Assembly (NCBI GenBank): GCA_026419785.1
Contig: JAODTK010005924.1
Span: 1-64,000, forward strand
DNA: 64,000 bases
Source: Sclerodactyla briareus
Lineage: Eukaryota; Echinodermata; Holothuroidea; Dendrochirotida; Sclerodactylidae
Direction: 5' to 3'
Shown in pieces: positions 12,915 through 25,400 of the stretch; position 1 is the first letter of the stretch; each line of letters opens with the position of its first letter. The position numbers and the translations under genes are program-made. Under the pieces are notes generated by a model. That model did not search any database. It was not told the origin of the DNA and worked only from the letters and a program-made list of their open reading frames with translations.

Positions 12915-13375
12915 GCGTTAACCTGAATGTATATAGGCCTACACTGCGTGTGTGTCGTTTGATACTGAAAAAAGTGAATTCCCCGCTGAAGTGCTAGAAA
13001 TTTTTGTTAATTTCCTAATGCATTTGGTTAAACTTAAGTCACTTAATGACAAATTTGGTCGATTGTTGTGGTTTGAAACAGAGGTAGCACTGGTCAAAAA
13101 GTATTTTTCCCAACTCCAGTGGGGGGGGCCAGTCAAGTATGCGTGTTAAGTATGCGTGAACATGAAAGTATCTAGGCCTACTACTGCGTGGTGTGTCGTT
13201 TCATACGAGAAAAAGGAATCCCGCTTGAAGTGCTAGAAATTTTTGCTAATTTCCTCCCATACATTAGATTAAAATTAAGTCACTTCAAATGACAAATTCT
13301 GGTCAGTTGTTGGGGTTTGAAACAGAGATAGCACTGGGTCAAAACGTATTTTCCCAATTTCCAGTGGTTTTATAC
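12915..13375 (+). repeat. Two-copy tandem duplication, ~230-240 bp
   Basis: The first copy (about 12,925-13,125) and the second (about 13,160-13,370) share 'ataggcctac', 'gaagtgctagaaattttt', 'taagtcactt', 'tttgaaacagag' and 'tttcccaa'. Copy 1 holds an open frame of 65 codons, but copy 2 breaks it with indels, so I do not call it coding. Confidence 0.75.
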
Positions 13376-13639
13376 AACACAACGGGCCACTTCGACCATC
13401 GCCCAAACGAGTGCAGAAAAATTTTCACGCCTTTTGCCTGCAGTGGTGTATTTTAGCCACATACATACATCTGTTAAATCGCAAAGGTAACATTCAATAT
13501 TCATTGTCGAGTGTCCATGAGAATATGCGGTGTTTAAAGACCTGACCAGAGTCTATTGAGCCTATTAAACAGCGATGAAAACAAGAGGTGCCACTGTTGG
13601 GCATGTTGTATGCCACGGGGGCATGTTGACCCGCTTCCT

Positions 13640-13722
13640 GGCCTCATGGAGTGATGCTCAGTGGATCGTGATGCTCCGTGGAGCGTGATGCTCGGTGGAG
13701 CGTATCTCATTGGAGCATGTCA
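13640..13722. repeat. Short minisatellite, ~17-bp GGAGCGTGATGCTC-type unit
   Basis: Four to five imperfect copies of a unit like 'gtggagcgtgatgctc'. A related single copy, 'gctcagtggagcgtatg', is near 14,487. Confidence 0.65.
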
Positions 13723-13729
13723 GCTCGTA

Positions 13730-15600
13730 TTCTTGTTCAAAGGCTTGTGACTAGACCTAACTGTTCTTGCCAGGCGTGTAAGACTGTTCATGCAGATGTC
13801 TAATTCATGCATTAGCTGTAAGAAGGCGCAAGCAATCATGTCATCAAGTACGCCAGACTGTCTGACCAGTCATCGCACATCAAACTGTAGGCCTAACGTT
13901 AGAGTTAGAATAGTAGTTAGTAGCAAATTATCAATTTCTGGGCCGACATGCTACAAAAATCATTCAACAGCGAACCAACGTGTTCATTGTAATTAGCTTT
14001 TTTTTTTAATACTCACTCCATAATCTCAACTGTCCTCTCTCAACACACTATGGTTATTTCCAAAGGTACTATTTCTGTTGTCCTATTCTTGTCTGATTAA
14101 AATCACAGTGAAAAATTGCACACTTCCCCAACAGTAATGGTTGTTTCGCTCCAATCTGTGCAAATTGTAATTTTCAGGGGATCACATATTAACACCAATA
14201 TTTGGAAGAATAATTAACTTTGCTATGTTGTTGTATCCTAATTGGTTTCTTCCTAGACGCCAAACAGCAACCCACAGTCTACTAGAGGTCAGCTAGTGAA
14301 TTAACCCTACTTGAATTGGCATGATTGGCTCATTTAGATTGTGAAGATGATACATAAATTGGCCTGTTCCCCAAGAACTAGTATTGGTATTCAATACGAT
14401 TGCCCCTGATTCTCGATAGGCGAGAAGTCACAACCTAATGGTTCTTGCAACTAAAATGCAGCTATGTCTAAATCCGAGACTAGTCGCTCAGTGGAGCGTA
14501 TGCGCCTCCCACTATGAGTGCACAGGCAGATTCATTTGGTGCCCTTCCCCGTCCCGTGGTATTCTGAGATGGCAGAGCTGTCACTGACGTGCGTGCTGAT
14601 GCCCCCCGGCCTCAGGGGGTGAAAGTGACATCAAATCTTGGCGACACTGAGAATGTGTTGAAAATCCTAGCATTGGCCATTTATCTATTTCATCTATTCA
14701 ACTACCCCATATTGACTTGATCCAACTGGCAAAATAGGATGATAGGGTTGCCCTGCTTGACTACTGTTAAAGATTGCCAAATGTTCAATGGGGCGGGGGG
14801 GGGGTGCGAACTGCAAGTACATTATCGGGTAAGTATCGTAATGCCACAGATTCCAGACCAGTGAGTTTTGTGAATTATCTGGTGATGTTGCTGATTCTCG
14901 GTTAGAGTACAGTAGATTACCACTGGGAGCAACTCACTCCTCTCAGCATGTGCCTCTCGAGGGCCAGTCACCTATAAGATTTTCTATCATTCTGTTGCAC
15001 AATCTCTTCAAATATTCAAGCTGAACTAGGAAGAAGAGGGCCTTGGGTTGTGAAGAAGGCAAGAAATCCTTGTGTAAACTTTCAATACCTTCCGCATACA
15101 TCATGGGTGTATTGAAACTATTCCCTTCCTCCTGATTGATGATGCATATAAAAAAACGATAGAATTGTACAATAAATCGTTCAGCTCAACGATAAATGGG
15201 GAATAAGTAGATAATATTAATATACTAATACGGCCATAATTAGCTGAGGAATTCCGAAGAGGCCGTCTAGTGCTTTACAGAGTAACCATGAAAAAGTTGC
15301 AAATATAAAACAGGAATGGCACAATTTGAAGAAATTGATAACAAGATTAAAAAAATGTATGGAACAAAAAAAAAAAACAAAAAAAAAAAAAAAATATGGG
15401 CAATCCAACCTAGCGGCAATGAATCTAACCTAAGTACAATGTTCATACAAATACAAAAATAGCCTTTAGCACACATACAGCTCAAGATGGAACATTACTC
15501 CTTTTGGTTTTTAAAAAGGGATTCGTAAAAGGTAAGCTAAGTATATAATACAAATACAAAAGGTATTGAATGGCTATTACAAGCCGAATAGTTTGGCAAA
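13730..15600. other. No gene recognised
   Basis: Non-coding sequence with a G run near 14,793 and an A-rich run at about 15,366-15,393. I see no exon. Confidence 0.45.
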
Positions 15601-15607
15601 TTGTGAA

Positions 15608-15880
15608 TCAAGTTTTTTTGTCTCGCTGAACTGGATTTAGGCAATTTTAGTCACATTTCCACCAACCTTTACTCCTTAGTGACATTGTCAATAATCCGTC
15701 CTTTCGATTTTGACATTGGTCACTGATTAGTAGGCTTTTTCTGTTGGGGGGGGGTACATGCTAATACTCAAATCTTTAAGCGACACAAGAATGCCTCGTA
15801 TTTTGTGCATGGTGGACTAAATCGAAGAAACCCCTATCACGCAACCATGCGAGACACTGGGCGATCGCCTGTTATCAATT
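15608..15880 (+). mobile_element. Short internally deleted copy of the GTCTCGCC/GCGATCGCC element
   Basis: Left end 'ttttttgtctcgctga' at about 15,613. Right end 'acgcaaccatgcgagacactgggc' followed by 'gatcgcc' at about 15,840-15,870. The inner block 'tagtcacatttccac...ctccttagtgacattgtca' is shared with other copies at 30,570, 42,200 and 43,930. At about 0.27 kb it keeps both ends with almost no interior. No coding capacity. Confidence 0.65.
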
Positions 15881-15884
15881 AGGC

Positions 15885-16370
15885 AAGGTGTTCCAGCCGA
15901 CATGATGGGGGGCAGGTAACATCCGTTAAACCAAGGAGAATCGGATTTGTTGCAGGACACGATATCTTTGTATTTGACCTCTAAACAGATACCTTTTCGC
16001 AATCGCATGTGGCGGTGCACTGTGGGATAGTTTGGGTGCATGCTGGGATACTTCCGGGGGTCAGTTTTGTGTTCCAAATCAGGCAAACTTGTAAAATTAA
16101 AATATCATTCCATTCGCCGTGGCTCTTCTCTCAAAGTTCACTAGATTTCCCCGATAATTTTTTCACATCTCATCGTGACAAATCTGACTGAACTGTGCAT
16201 TTCCCCCCCCCCCCGAAAAAAAAAAAATGATTCGCTTGAATTCATATTTGGCCTTCCACAGATTGCCTACTTTGCCCCCCTGAGCTTTGACCCAATGCTA
16301 TTGCGAGAGTCTATTTGCGAAGGCTAATGCTCATTCCGTTAATTGTTTTACGCAGGAGGTGCTCACAGCA
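15885..16370. other. Presumed upstream region of the HPGD-like gene
   Basis: Holds a C run and an A run at about 16,203-16,227. I see no TATA box or clear initiator. 'ttgttttacgcag' ending at 16,354 could be a splice acceptor for a 5'-UTR intron, in which case the promoter lies further upstream. Confidence 0.35.
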
Positions 16371-16372
16371 AG

Positions 16373-16464
16373 ATGAAAGGTGGAGGACCCGTAGCCTTGT
16401 GACCGGTGCTGAACAGGGTATATGGAGAGCGGTGGCTGAAAGACTTCTGGAGCTAGGAGCTAAT
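16373..16464 (+). CDS. HPGD-like SDR, coding exon 1 (Rossmann loop)
   Basis: ATG at 16,373 follows 'cacagcaag' and opens MKGGGPVAL. One C appears to be missing at about 16,395 (GTAGCC-TTGTGACC); allowing for it, the frame continues VTGAEQGIWRAVAERLLELGAN. This is beta-1, the TGxxxGxG loop and helix alpha-A of a classical SDR. The last loop glycine reads Trp (TGG where GGG is expected). The exon stops at AAT before the donor GTGAGC. This start fits because family members begin 5-10 residues before the first strand. Confidence 0.85.
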
Positions 16465-19400
16465 GTGAGCACTATGGAAGCTGACCCATCGGGAAAACAG
16501 ATGGGACACCATATTTTAATTATATCCCCGCAACACTGATAAGTTTTCGGGATATTATGGTTTTGACCGTTCCACTCGCCGCCCGCGCCATCTCCCGCCG
16601 CCGCATCTCCACCGCCGCGCCGGCGTCTCCGCCGCCGCCGGAAACTTTAGGCGTTAGGCTATCATCTTTAACACTTTATCCTTTTAACTCCTTATTTTAT
16701 TGACACAAAACGTGTGGGTACACATGTCCGTATGAGAAAATCTCGGATCGTTTTGAAATGGGCTATAGCGTATATTTGCTTCCCTCTTTTGCAGGTTCCC
16801 CGAAAATTTTCAGTTTGTGCGGTCACACAAAACGTGGTGTTGGGGTTATGTGGTGTTGGAGCCAGAAAACATGGCACATTTCAAGGTCATCCGAGTCAAT
16901 TGCATTTATTTGGCCAGTAGCCTAATTATAGCATAATGTATTTGCTATTTCAAACTTCATTGGATTATCAGAAACTGGTGAAAGGGCCACTATCATGCCA
17001 TGAATTTTCCTAATGTGGCGAGGTCACTGGAGGTCATCTAATTTGACTAATTTGCAATAATAGTTGGCCCACCTTAGTCATCAGGGCAATTTATAAACTT
17101 TGTTGATTCTCACGAAACTTGGTGAGTAGTACCTTCTAACAGTCCCCGATAAATTTATTCAATTGCGTTGAAATCACTGAAGGTCATTAGTGTGTTTTAT
17201 TTACATATTCGTTAGCATAATTTGAATACTTAAGCAATTTTTTCTCAACTTTTAGGGATTTTGACGAAACATTGTGAAAGGACCTACTACCATTCCATAA
17301 CTTTAATTCTGAAAGCATCAAGATCACTGATGAAATTTGTGGGACTAATTTCATCTTAGTTTATCCTGATCAGTCAAATCTGAGTTTAATCTCCTTTCGC
17401 GAGAACCCTTGGACATGTTAATTGGATGCAATATGCTTCTAGGAGTGATGCATCAAATGGAGTGTAACAAGTTTCATAAACCGCCCTGTTCATTGAGGTC
17501 CATTCATGTCACTTAGGGTCACAAACTGATTTTTGTACTTTATCGGCACTAGCACTGGTGTGTTCATCTAAATGCAAAATGCTCCTAGGAGTGGATGTCT
17601 CATATCATGGAGAGTAACAATTCTCATAAAAACTGTCCAATATCATTAAAGGTCATTCGAGGTCACTTAGGGGGCACAAACTGGTTTTGGCTATAATGGA
17701 GAAGTGATATCTGTGAAGGCTGGATGGTTCACCATTGTGGATATTATTGTTATTTGGCATTTGTGTACCTCTGACCTATTTGACCTCTGTCGGGTAGTCA
17801 TGGTTAAAGGTCGAATCTTGAATCAATTGTGGCTTATTTAAGGAGTTACGGGCAAAACAAATAGAAACTGGTTATTTCTGGATATGTATAGAGCTTTGTG
17901 TGCTTTATGGAGAACAACTCCGCTTCGATCGGACACTCAGTTTGGTATTCTAGTTAATAAGGGTCAAAGTTCAATTTTATTCCTTTTTTGCAATAACATT
18001 GGACATGTTGTTATTGAATGCAATAGGCTTCTAGCAGTGGATGCTCACATGGAGTGTAACATTTTACATAAAAAGCCGCCATGTCATTGAATGTCATTAA
18101 AGGTCAACTTAGGGTCAAAAAACTGATTTTAGTACTTTCCTGGCAAAGCACCGGGTGTGTCCCTCAGAATGCAAAATGCTCCTAGGAGTGTGTGTATCAC
18201 ATGGAGTTACAATTCTCACGTGTGTGCTTCGTGTGCTGCTTTATGGAGGAATCCCACTCCCGCTTCGATCGGACACTTACTTTGAATTACAAGGGGTCAA
18301 AGTTCAATTTTATACCTTGTTTTGGCATAACATTGACATGTTCATTGGAATCAATATGCTTCTAGGAGTGATTGCATAACATGGAGTGTACCAATTTCAT
18401 AAAAACCGCCATGTCATTGAAGGTCTTAAAGCATTTAATGGTCAAAACTGGATTTTTAGTACTTTTCGGCCAATAGCACTGGTGTGTTCATCAGAATGCA
18501 AAATGCTCCTAGGAGTGGATGTATCACATGGAGAGTAACAAGATTCAGTAAAATGTCCATATCATTGAGGTCCGTCGAGGTACCTTGGGGTCAAAAACTG
18601 TTTTTTGGGCTATATCGGAGAATTGAATATCTGCGAGCCTGATGGTTCACCATTGTGATATAATGTGTGACCTCTGACCTGATTTGACCTCTGTCGGGTG
18701 GTCATAGTGGTTAAAGGTGGAATCTGCATAACTGTGCTTATTTAAGGACGCACCTTGTCCGGGGCTGTAGGGGTGTTTATATCCCTGTCCAGAATTGACA
18801 AAATATCAGATCATTCATAAAACACATTAAAAGCTTGTTGGGGTTCATAATTTTAATACTTTGGTGTCCCCTTCATATGAAACCCTGTATTATCCAATAT
18901 ATGAGACCTGTGGATGTTGTATATATATAATATTTTCAATGCAAAATTGTACTGTGTGATCAGTAGAAATTATGAAAATGACACAAGAAAGCCCTTCTTG
19001 AGTAGATTGATTGAGCAATGGACGAGAAACTGATTTTGGGCCTGAAATATCCCTGTCCCAGGTTGGCCCCTTCTGTTTCATTCATGGAAGACCCATATAC
19101 CTGTTACCGTGGTTCCGCTTCACAAGTCTATAAATGTCTCTTTCATACGAAGATTGTCCCTATTCATGTTCACCATTCCTGAATAGGATGCGGGGATATA
19201 TACGTTGGCTGTTTACCCGCCGACATTTTCTAGGTTCCCTTTTGGTACAGACCCAATATAACATTGTAGACATATGGAGATCACATGTGACTTTTGTTCT
19301 GATTGGCTGGGATTCAATTGAAATTTGTGTTGTAGTTCCTCCATCACGACATAGATGCGCCGGAACATTTGGGTTGTTACAATTTCTTGGCCATAACTAA

Positions 19401-22400
19401 CATCTGCTTGCTAAACTGACAATGTGAAATTCTCCACAGCAATCAGTGGATGACAGAGTGGATGATGAGGTCAATCTCATTGGAATATTGATGTGGTGCT
19501 CCCATGACCCGAAGACACATTCACCAAATTTTTGTCCGAGACTTGAAAATTGCACGAATCCTGCACCTAAATAATTGGGTGACCTCAAATTACTTCCTTC
19601 TTTCGGACAAAATAGTCTATGTGCACCAGCTTCAATTGAGTCCTGAGGGGTTTGGAAAAGTCATTGAATAACGCAAATTCTACTTCAAAATGACCCCACT
19701 TCGGTTGTGACTGATCAGAATAGTGCTATATCCCAGAGTTTCATAGAAATCGACAAACCCGGACACAGATTGTCCAAGGTCAGGGGTCGACTCCCATTTT
19801 CGAGTCACTGAGATTCCTCAATCAGAAATGTGTTGGGTGTATGTTTATTGTGCTGATGCGTAGATCACCCCCTGACTTACATCAAGAATGTGTGCATTTT
19901 GAACCTTTACGCTTTTGTGCGTCCTAAATACTGGCCTCCAAATTTGAAAATCAGTGGCGAGTACCTAATGGCTCCCCTAGGAAGTGCTATGCGCGTTTGT
20001 TTCCCAATTTTTGCAGATGGACATGCATCAGATTCAGCTTGTCAAGTTTTTTGGACCTATGCTTTTTTTTGACAGTCAAGGTGAGTTGTTAACGACTCGC
20101 CTCCAATTCATTTCAAGTGAGTTTAGGCCGGATGCTCGCCACAAACTTTGAAGGCCTGAAAAATTGCTCTTCTGTGTTGGATTGTTGGCTAAACTTGCAC
20201 AGATGTTGATCGAGTGTAGAAATAAATATCCAAAGAGTCAAATTTTCTCAAAGTTGTGTCATAATTGTTGCTGGTCCTAGTGTTTCTTATGGCTTGTTCA
20301 CAGATTGACAGATACATGATATGGGCCATGGCATTCTGGGCCATCGATCGCCCTCTTAGGCTTACCATCTGATAGATGTTGCCCAACATGCTCATTGATC
20401 AGTGGGTCATCTTTGACCACTTGGAGGCCAAAAGTGACTTCAATTCAATTTTAACTGAAGGAAATTCTAGTTCTGACATTCAGTGCTGAAATTTTGTAAA
20501 TAAATTGGTTAACTAACTTTGGTTGCGCCCTCTATTTGGCTGCACAATTCTGCTCTTCGCTGGGGATGCTCGTCAAACAAAGCTCAGTCACAGAGGTGGT
20601 GGGATGAGGCGCAGATTGAAAATCCCTACCGTCATATCATCTAGGCCTCTCTCCGGATCGAGCCTCGTGACCAGGAACCATGACAACTTGAACCATTTAA
20701 CACCTTAAATATGTCTATTGGAGACGACCAAGAGGGTAAACGTTCATGCATCGGACAATGGAAAGCCTGGTCTGCGAACTAATAATAGATGACGATTCGG
20801 GATATCTTCTCGTTACTGAATCATGGCTCCAGGGCGACTTTCGCGACGATCATATTTTAGCTGAGATTTCTACCACTCTACCAGGTTACAATGTGTTGCG
20901 AAAAAACCCTGGCGTTACGCTGTTGAAGGTTCTCATATGTATATTTACCGCTCCTCACTCCAACAGAATCCATGGAACATCTTGTGATGTTTGGTTCGTA
21001 TTCCAGACAGTATGACTTTCAAGCTGTTTTGGTCATATATTGCTCCCCCCCCCCCCACTATCAACGAGAAACAAATTTTATACATATAATAATTCCTTCT
21101 GGAGTTCGATTACTTCCTTGTGTCCATTGCCTTCGATGAATACGCTCCTGTCTTCATTGGTGATTTTAATATTCATGTGATAATGTCAACTGTAATAATG
21201 CTGCCTGGATGCTCTGTATACCACTGGGCTCTTGTTAATGAGCCGACACCATAGCAACCGCCACACACTCGATCTTTTAATCTCCAGGAGGGCTGAAGCC
21301 TTGTAAATGGATGTGAAAAGTTCCCTCCCCTGGAAAGAAAATATTCACGCACAGAAAATTAAGAGAGCTTGAGGTTGCAGCATTCAAAGAGGATATATGC
21401 AAGCAATTTGATCACCGTTGTCTCTCAATGACCCTCCAGAAGCTGCTGAGCATATAAATCATCAATCTCGGTGGTTTGCTCAACAAACACCTTTTCGTTC
21501 AGACATTGCTCGTCTCTAGGAGACCGAGAGCTTCTTGGTACACGGAAGAGATCAGAGAGGCCAAGCACATTAGAAGGTTTGAACGCAGATGGTGGGAAAA
21601 TGGTCTGGAGGTGCATAAGCAGAGATGGAGCAATGTAGCTTACTACAACGTCAGATTGTGAACGCCAAGTCGAGTTACCTGCAGGAAGAAATTGCCTGAA
21701 ATTATCTGCGGAAGAAATCGCCTGAAATTACCTGAAAGACAATTGCCTCTTTTCAACGATGCAATCCGCTCACCAACGCTACCATTCCACTGAGAGAGTC
21801 CTCCTCAAAATATATAATGATTTACTGCTTGCCGCCAATGAAGGCCTTATGCATTTGATACGCTAGACCGCAAAATCTTCATCAAGAGATTGCACCACAC
21901 CGACGATTTTGATGGTCCTGCTATAAAACAGTTACTGCTACAGTCGTGTCTACAAGGACGTAAGCAAACCATCGTTGTCAATCACTCCCTATCGTCTTCA
22001 AATCGGATCTTGTGGGGGTGTCCCGCAAGGTTCTGTCCTAGGGCTTATTGGGTTCATGTTATACACTGGACCTTTAGGTCACGTTATCAGTCGCTATGAG
22101 GATATCCAGCAGTTATTTATGCGACGATACCCATGATATACATAACCATGAAGCAAGCGACCGGGCCCAATGCCGATCCATTCAATACCTCCCAGTTCCG
22201 TCAAACCAGTAATCTACCCAGTCTCACCGTTAGTACAAACACCATCGGTCTCCATCCAGCAAGGGGGCGTGACCTCAGCATATTCCTCGATGAGAAACTT
22301 GACGTGCAAGCTCATCTTCACCGTACCTGTTAGACTACCGCTGCCTATGGAATTACGAGGATTGGTAAACTGAGATGGTACTTCATAATATGACTGAACG

Positions 22401-25400
22401 ATTAGTCACGCCTTCATAACATCTCACATTGACTACTGTAACAGCTTATATATTAATTACAATATTCGTTCATAATTCCGGGCGCAGAGGAATACACAAT
22501 GCTGCGGCACGTCTTGTATCTCTCACTCAAAAGTCTGATCATATCGCCTCCGTTCTTCGGTCGCTCCATTGGTTGTCATCCCCAGGTATTCAGTCAAGAT
22601 CCTAGCTATCAAGATTTGGCGCCTTGTTTCGTAGCGACCTCATTCACAGCACCTGTTCACTGGATATCTTATGTTAATCTACGTTCCTCCGCCCAGGCCT
22701 CACCCACTTTGGCTTGTGGGCAGTAACAAGAGCGTATGGTGATCGACGCATCTCTTTCGCGGCTCCAGCTCCTTGTAACAAACTTCTGATTCACATTCGT
22801 GAATCTTCATCTGTGCCACTTTAAAGGCAAAAGTCAGCCCAAATTAATACTCTTATTCAAATTAATGGTCCCTCAAATTGATATATTTGGTGATTTTGGC
22901 AAACTGGCAACCTTTAATGATGTCTTCCGATTATCAAGGAAAAGTTAAGACATTTCTTAACATTTTCTCAGAATTGGTAGATATGACAATCATCAATGTT
23001 GCAATTTGGCAAAATTGCAGTGAAAAATTAATAATCTCTAAAAAATTTTAACTTTATAACCGAACCTGCTATGAACATGAAAACAAAGTTGATTGGCATG
23101 ATTGCCAATGCATAATATATGACATTTAAAGATTTTTGTCTAAAATGTCCTTTGAGAGACGCCTCACCTTTTCCATGTAAATTTTGCTTTGCAGGCTCGG
23201 TTTGAGAGGCCCTTTGAAACTTCGTATTAAGTGCTATATCAATAAATTTATAATTAGTATTATCTATATTCATTCAAATCGTAAGAGTCACTTAGGAATG
23301 ATTGTTGCGTATGGGCATTGCTCATTTGTCGCCCTGAACAATATTATATACCAGTTTCATGTCATTGGAGTAGTAAAGGTTGCGAAGGAACACCTAGTCT
23401 GCACCTTCACCAACCCCCCTCCCCTCACTACTATACTTGACCTTGAGGCTGTGAGTTGGTTTCTACAGGAATGGACTGTTTTTAAGATGCACACGGTCCT
23501 TGAGCAATCCAAATTTGAGGGATGCAATGGATGAGTTGAAGTTAGTAGGGCTGTAATTATGAAATATCAGAACTGAACACTCTTCAGTGGTGATTATATA
23601 AGCACAATTATAGGCCTAATGAATCATCATGTGAAAAACTGCTGTACTTCTTAAAGGACATACAGCCCTTATCATGCTGAATTAAAATTGAGGGCGGGCT
23701 TCATTTTGGCCTCCATTTTGTTCTGCAGGGTGGCCACAGTGACTGTCTAAGAGAAACCACCCCTTTCAGTCTACCATGCCACAATTCTGCAATTAAGTTA
23801 GGTTGCAAATTCAAGGCACCTGATTGGCTGAGATATAAGGCATTTGTGAAGTTTGGTTGTAAAGCGCCCTCACTGGACCGACATTTGTCGCTTACAGCAT
23901 GGTAAAGGGTTCAGTAATGTCATTTACAGAGGAGGGGGCAGGGTTCCATACTAGGAACCAGCGGACAGGGGAGGGGTTACTTCGCTGATGAAAATTACCC
24001 TCGGTTCACATCTTTTCTTCGGCTTGCAGTCAGGCTTATTGCTTTACCCCTCGACCCATGGGGTTTTGATCACTTTCCCTTGTTCTCTGCCCGTACAGAG
24101 TACACTCGAAAAATCCCCCCCCCCCCCTACGCAGATCTACAGAACCTACCTCATATGCCTACATTAACCTAACATTACAGTACTGTATAACCCTTTCCTA
24201 TAAAACTGTTGCAGCAGAGCCAACATGCACTTCATTTTGTTCAGCTGATGATCCCAGTTACCCAGAAGCTTTTTTACCCCCAAACTGTCCTCAGTTATGA
24301 AATTAATTAGGACCGGGGTTTATTGACACATTCCAGAGTTCTGATAGCCCCTGGGAGGTTGGGTCCCCACTTATTATTTTGAAACCTGGGAGAGGGATTT
24401 CTCCTAGAGGGCGCCTTCCCCATCTGGGGGCCTTCTCCCTTAAAAGGCAAGGTTCGCCAAAATATTTGAATGTCCGTATATGTGCTTGAAAATCATGGCC
24501 AATCAACAAACTTTGTTTCATGTTCAAGCATGTTTCGGTTATAAAGTTTACAATTTTCAAAATTATTAGTTTATCACTGCTAAGCTCAGTTGGCAATTTT
24601 GCTATCTACCAATTTTAAAAAAAAAGTTAAGAACATGTCTTATCTTTTGCTTATATTGTAGATAATGAACCTCATAAAGAGATGCTAGTTTGCCCAAATC
24701 CCCCAATCCATATGAAATTTGAGAGCCATATCTTCCGAACCGAACATGCTGTGAACCTGAAACAAAGTGATATTTGAATGATTTTTTTTCTTATCTCCAC
24801 ATTCATAACACCAGAAAGAGTATCACTTTGGCCCGGACTTGGCCTTTAAGGCTTTCAGGAAGAAAAAAAATAATAAGAAAAAAATATAATGATGAGAAAA
24901 GAGGCTTGGCATGATTGTGCAAGGTAAAGATCACTTACTTAGTGCTGGGAAGGGCCATGTTTCAGTCCCTTCAGGTTGGGAGGGGCCCTACTGTGAGGTT
25001 AAGATATGCCCAGGGTATTCCCCCATCTCATGTGGGAGGGGGGCGGCCGGGCAGTGGAAAACATGAAAGCTAGATTTGCTGGATTTTCTATAGGCCTTGT
25101 CTTTGAAATCTGTACAGTGTAGGCTGTCCAAGGTTCTACTCTGCTCATATCGTTCTTCACAACAGAAGGCCAAGCTTCCAAAATCATTTTGGCTGTACCT
25201 GACAGACTACATCCCTCCTTTGATAGTATGAGAGTTCACCCCGCTCTACACCTTTTTTTGGCGTGTCCAGGAGGGGGGGCAGGTTCAATTTTGGGGTTTT
25301 AGCAGGCTGAGGTAATTGAAATGAGGTAGAAGAGATGTGAGAAGTGCAACTCATCTGCAGAACCTTGTACCACATTGGAGAATTATTTGGGCATGAGATT

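Noticed and set aside
16465-16539. Continuation of SDR exon 1 as STMEADPSGKQM
   Set aside because: Despite being open, it follows a GTGAGC donor, and exon 2 supplies the expected beta-2 strand with the NAD-selecting Asp.
23184-23534. 116-codon plus-strand open frame
   Set aside because: Unrecognised, lies within the SDR intron beside a MITE; no splice support.
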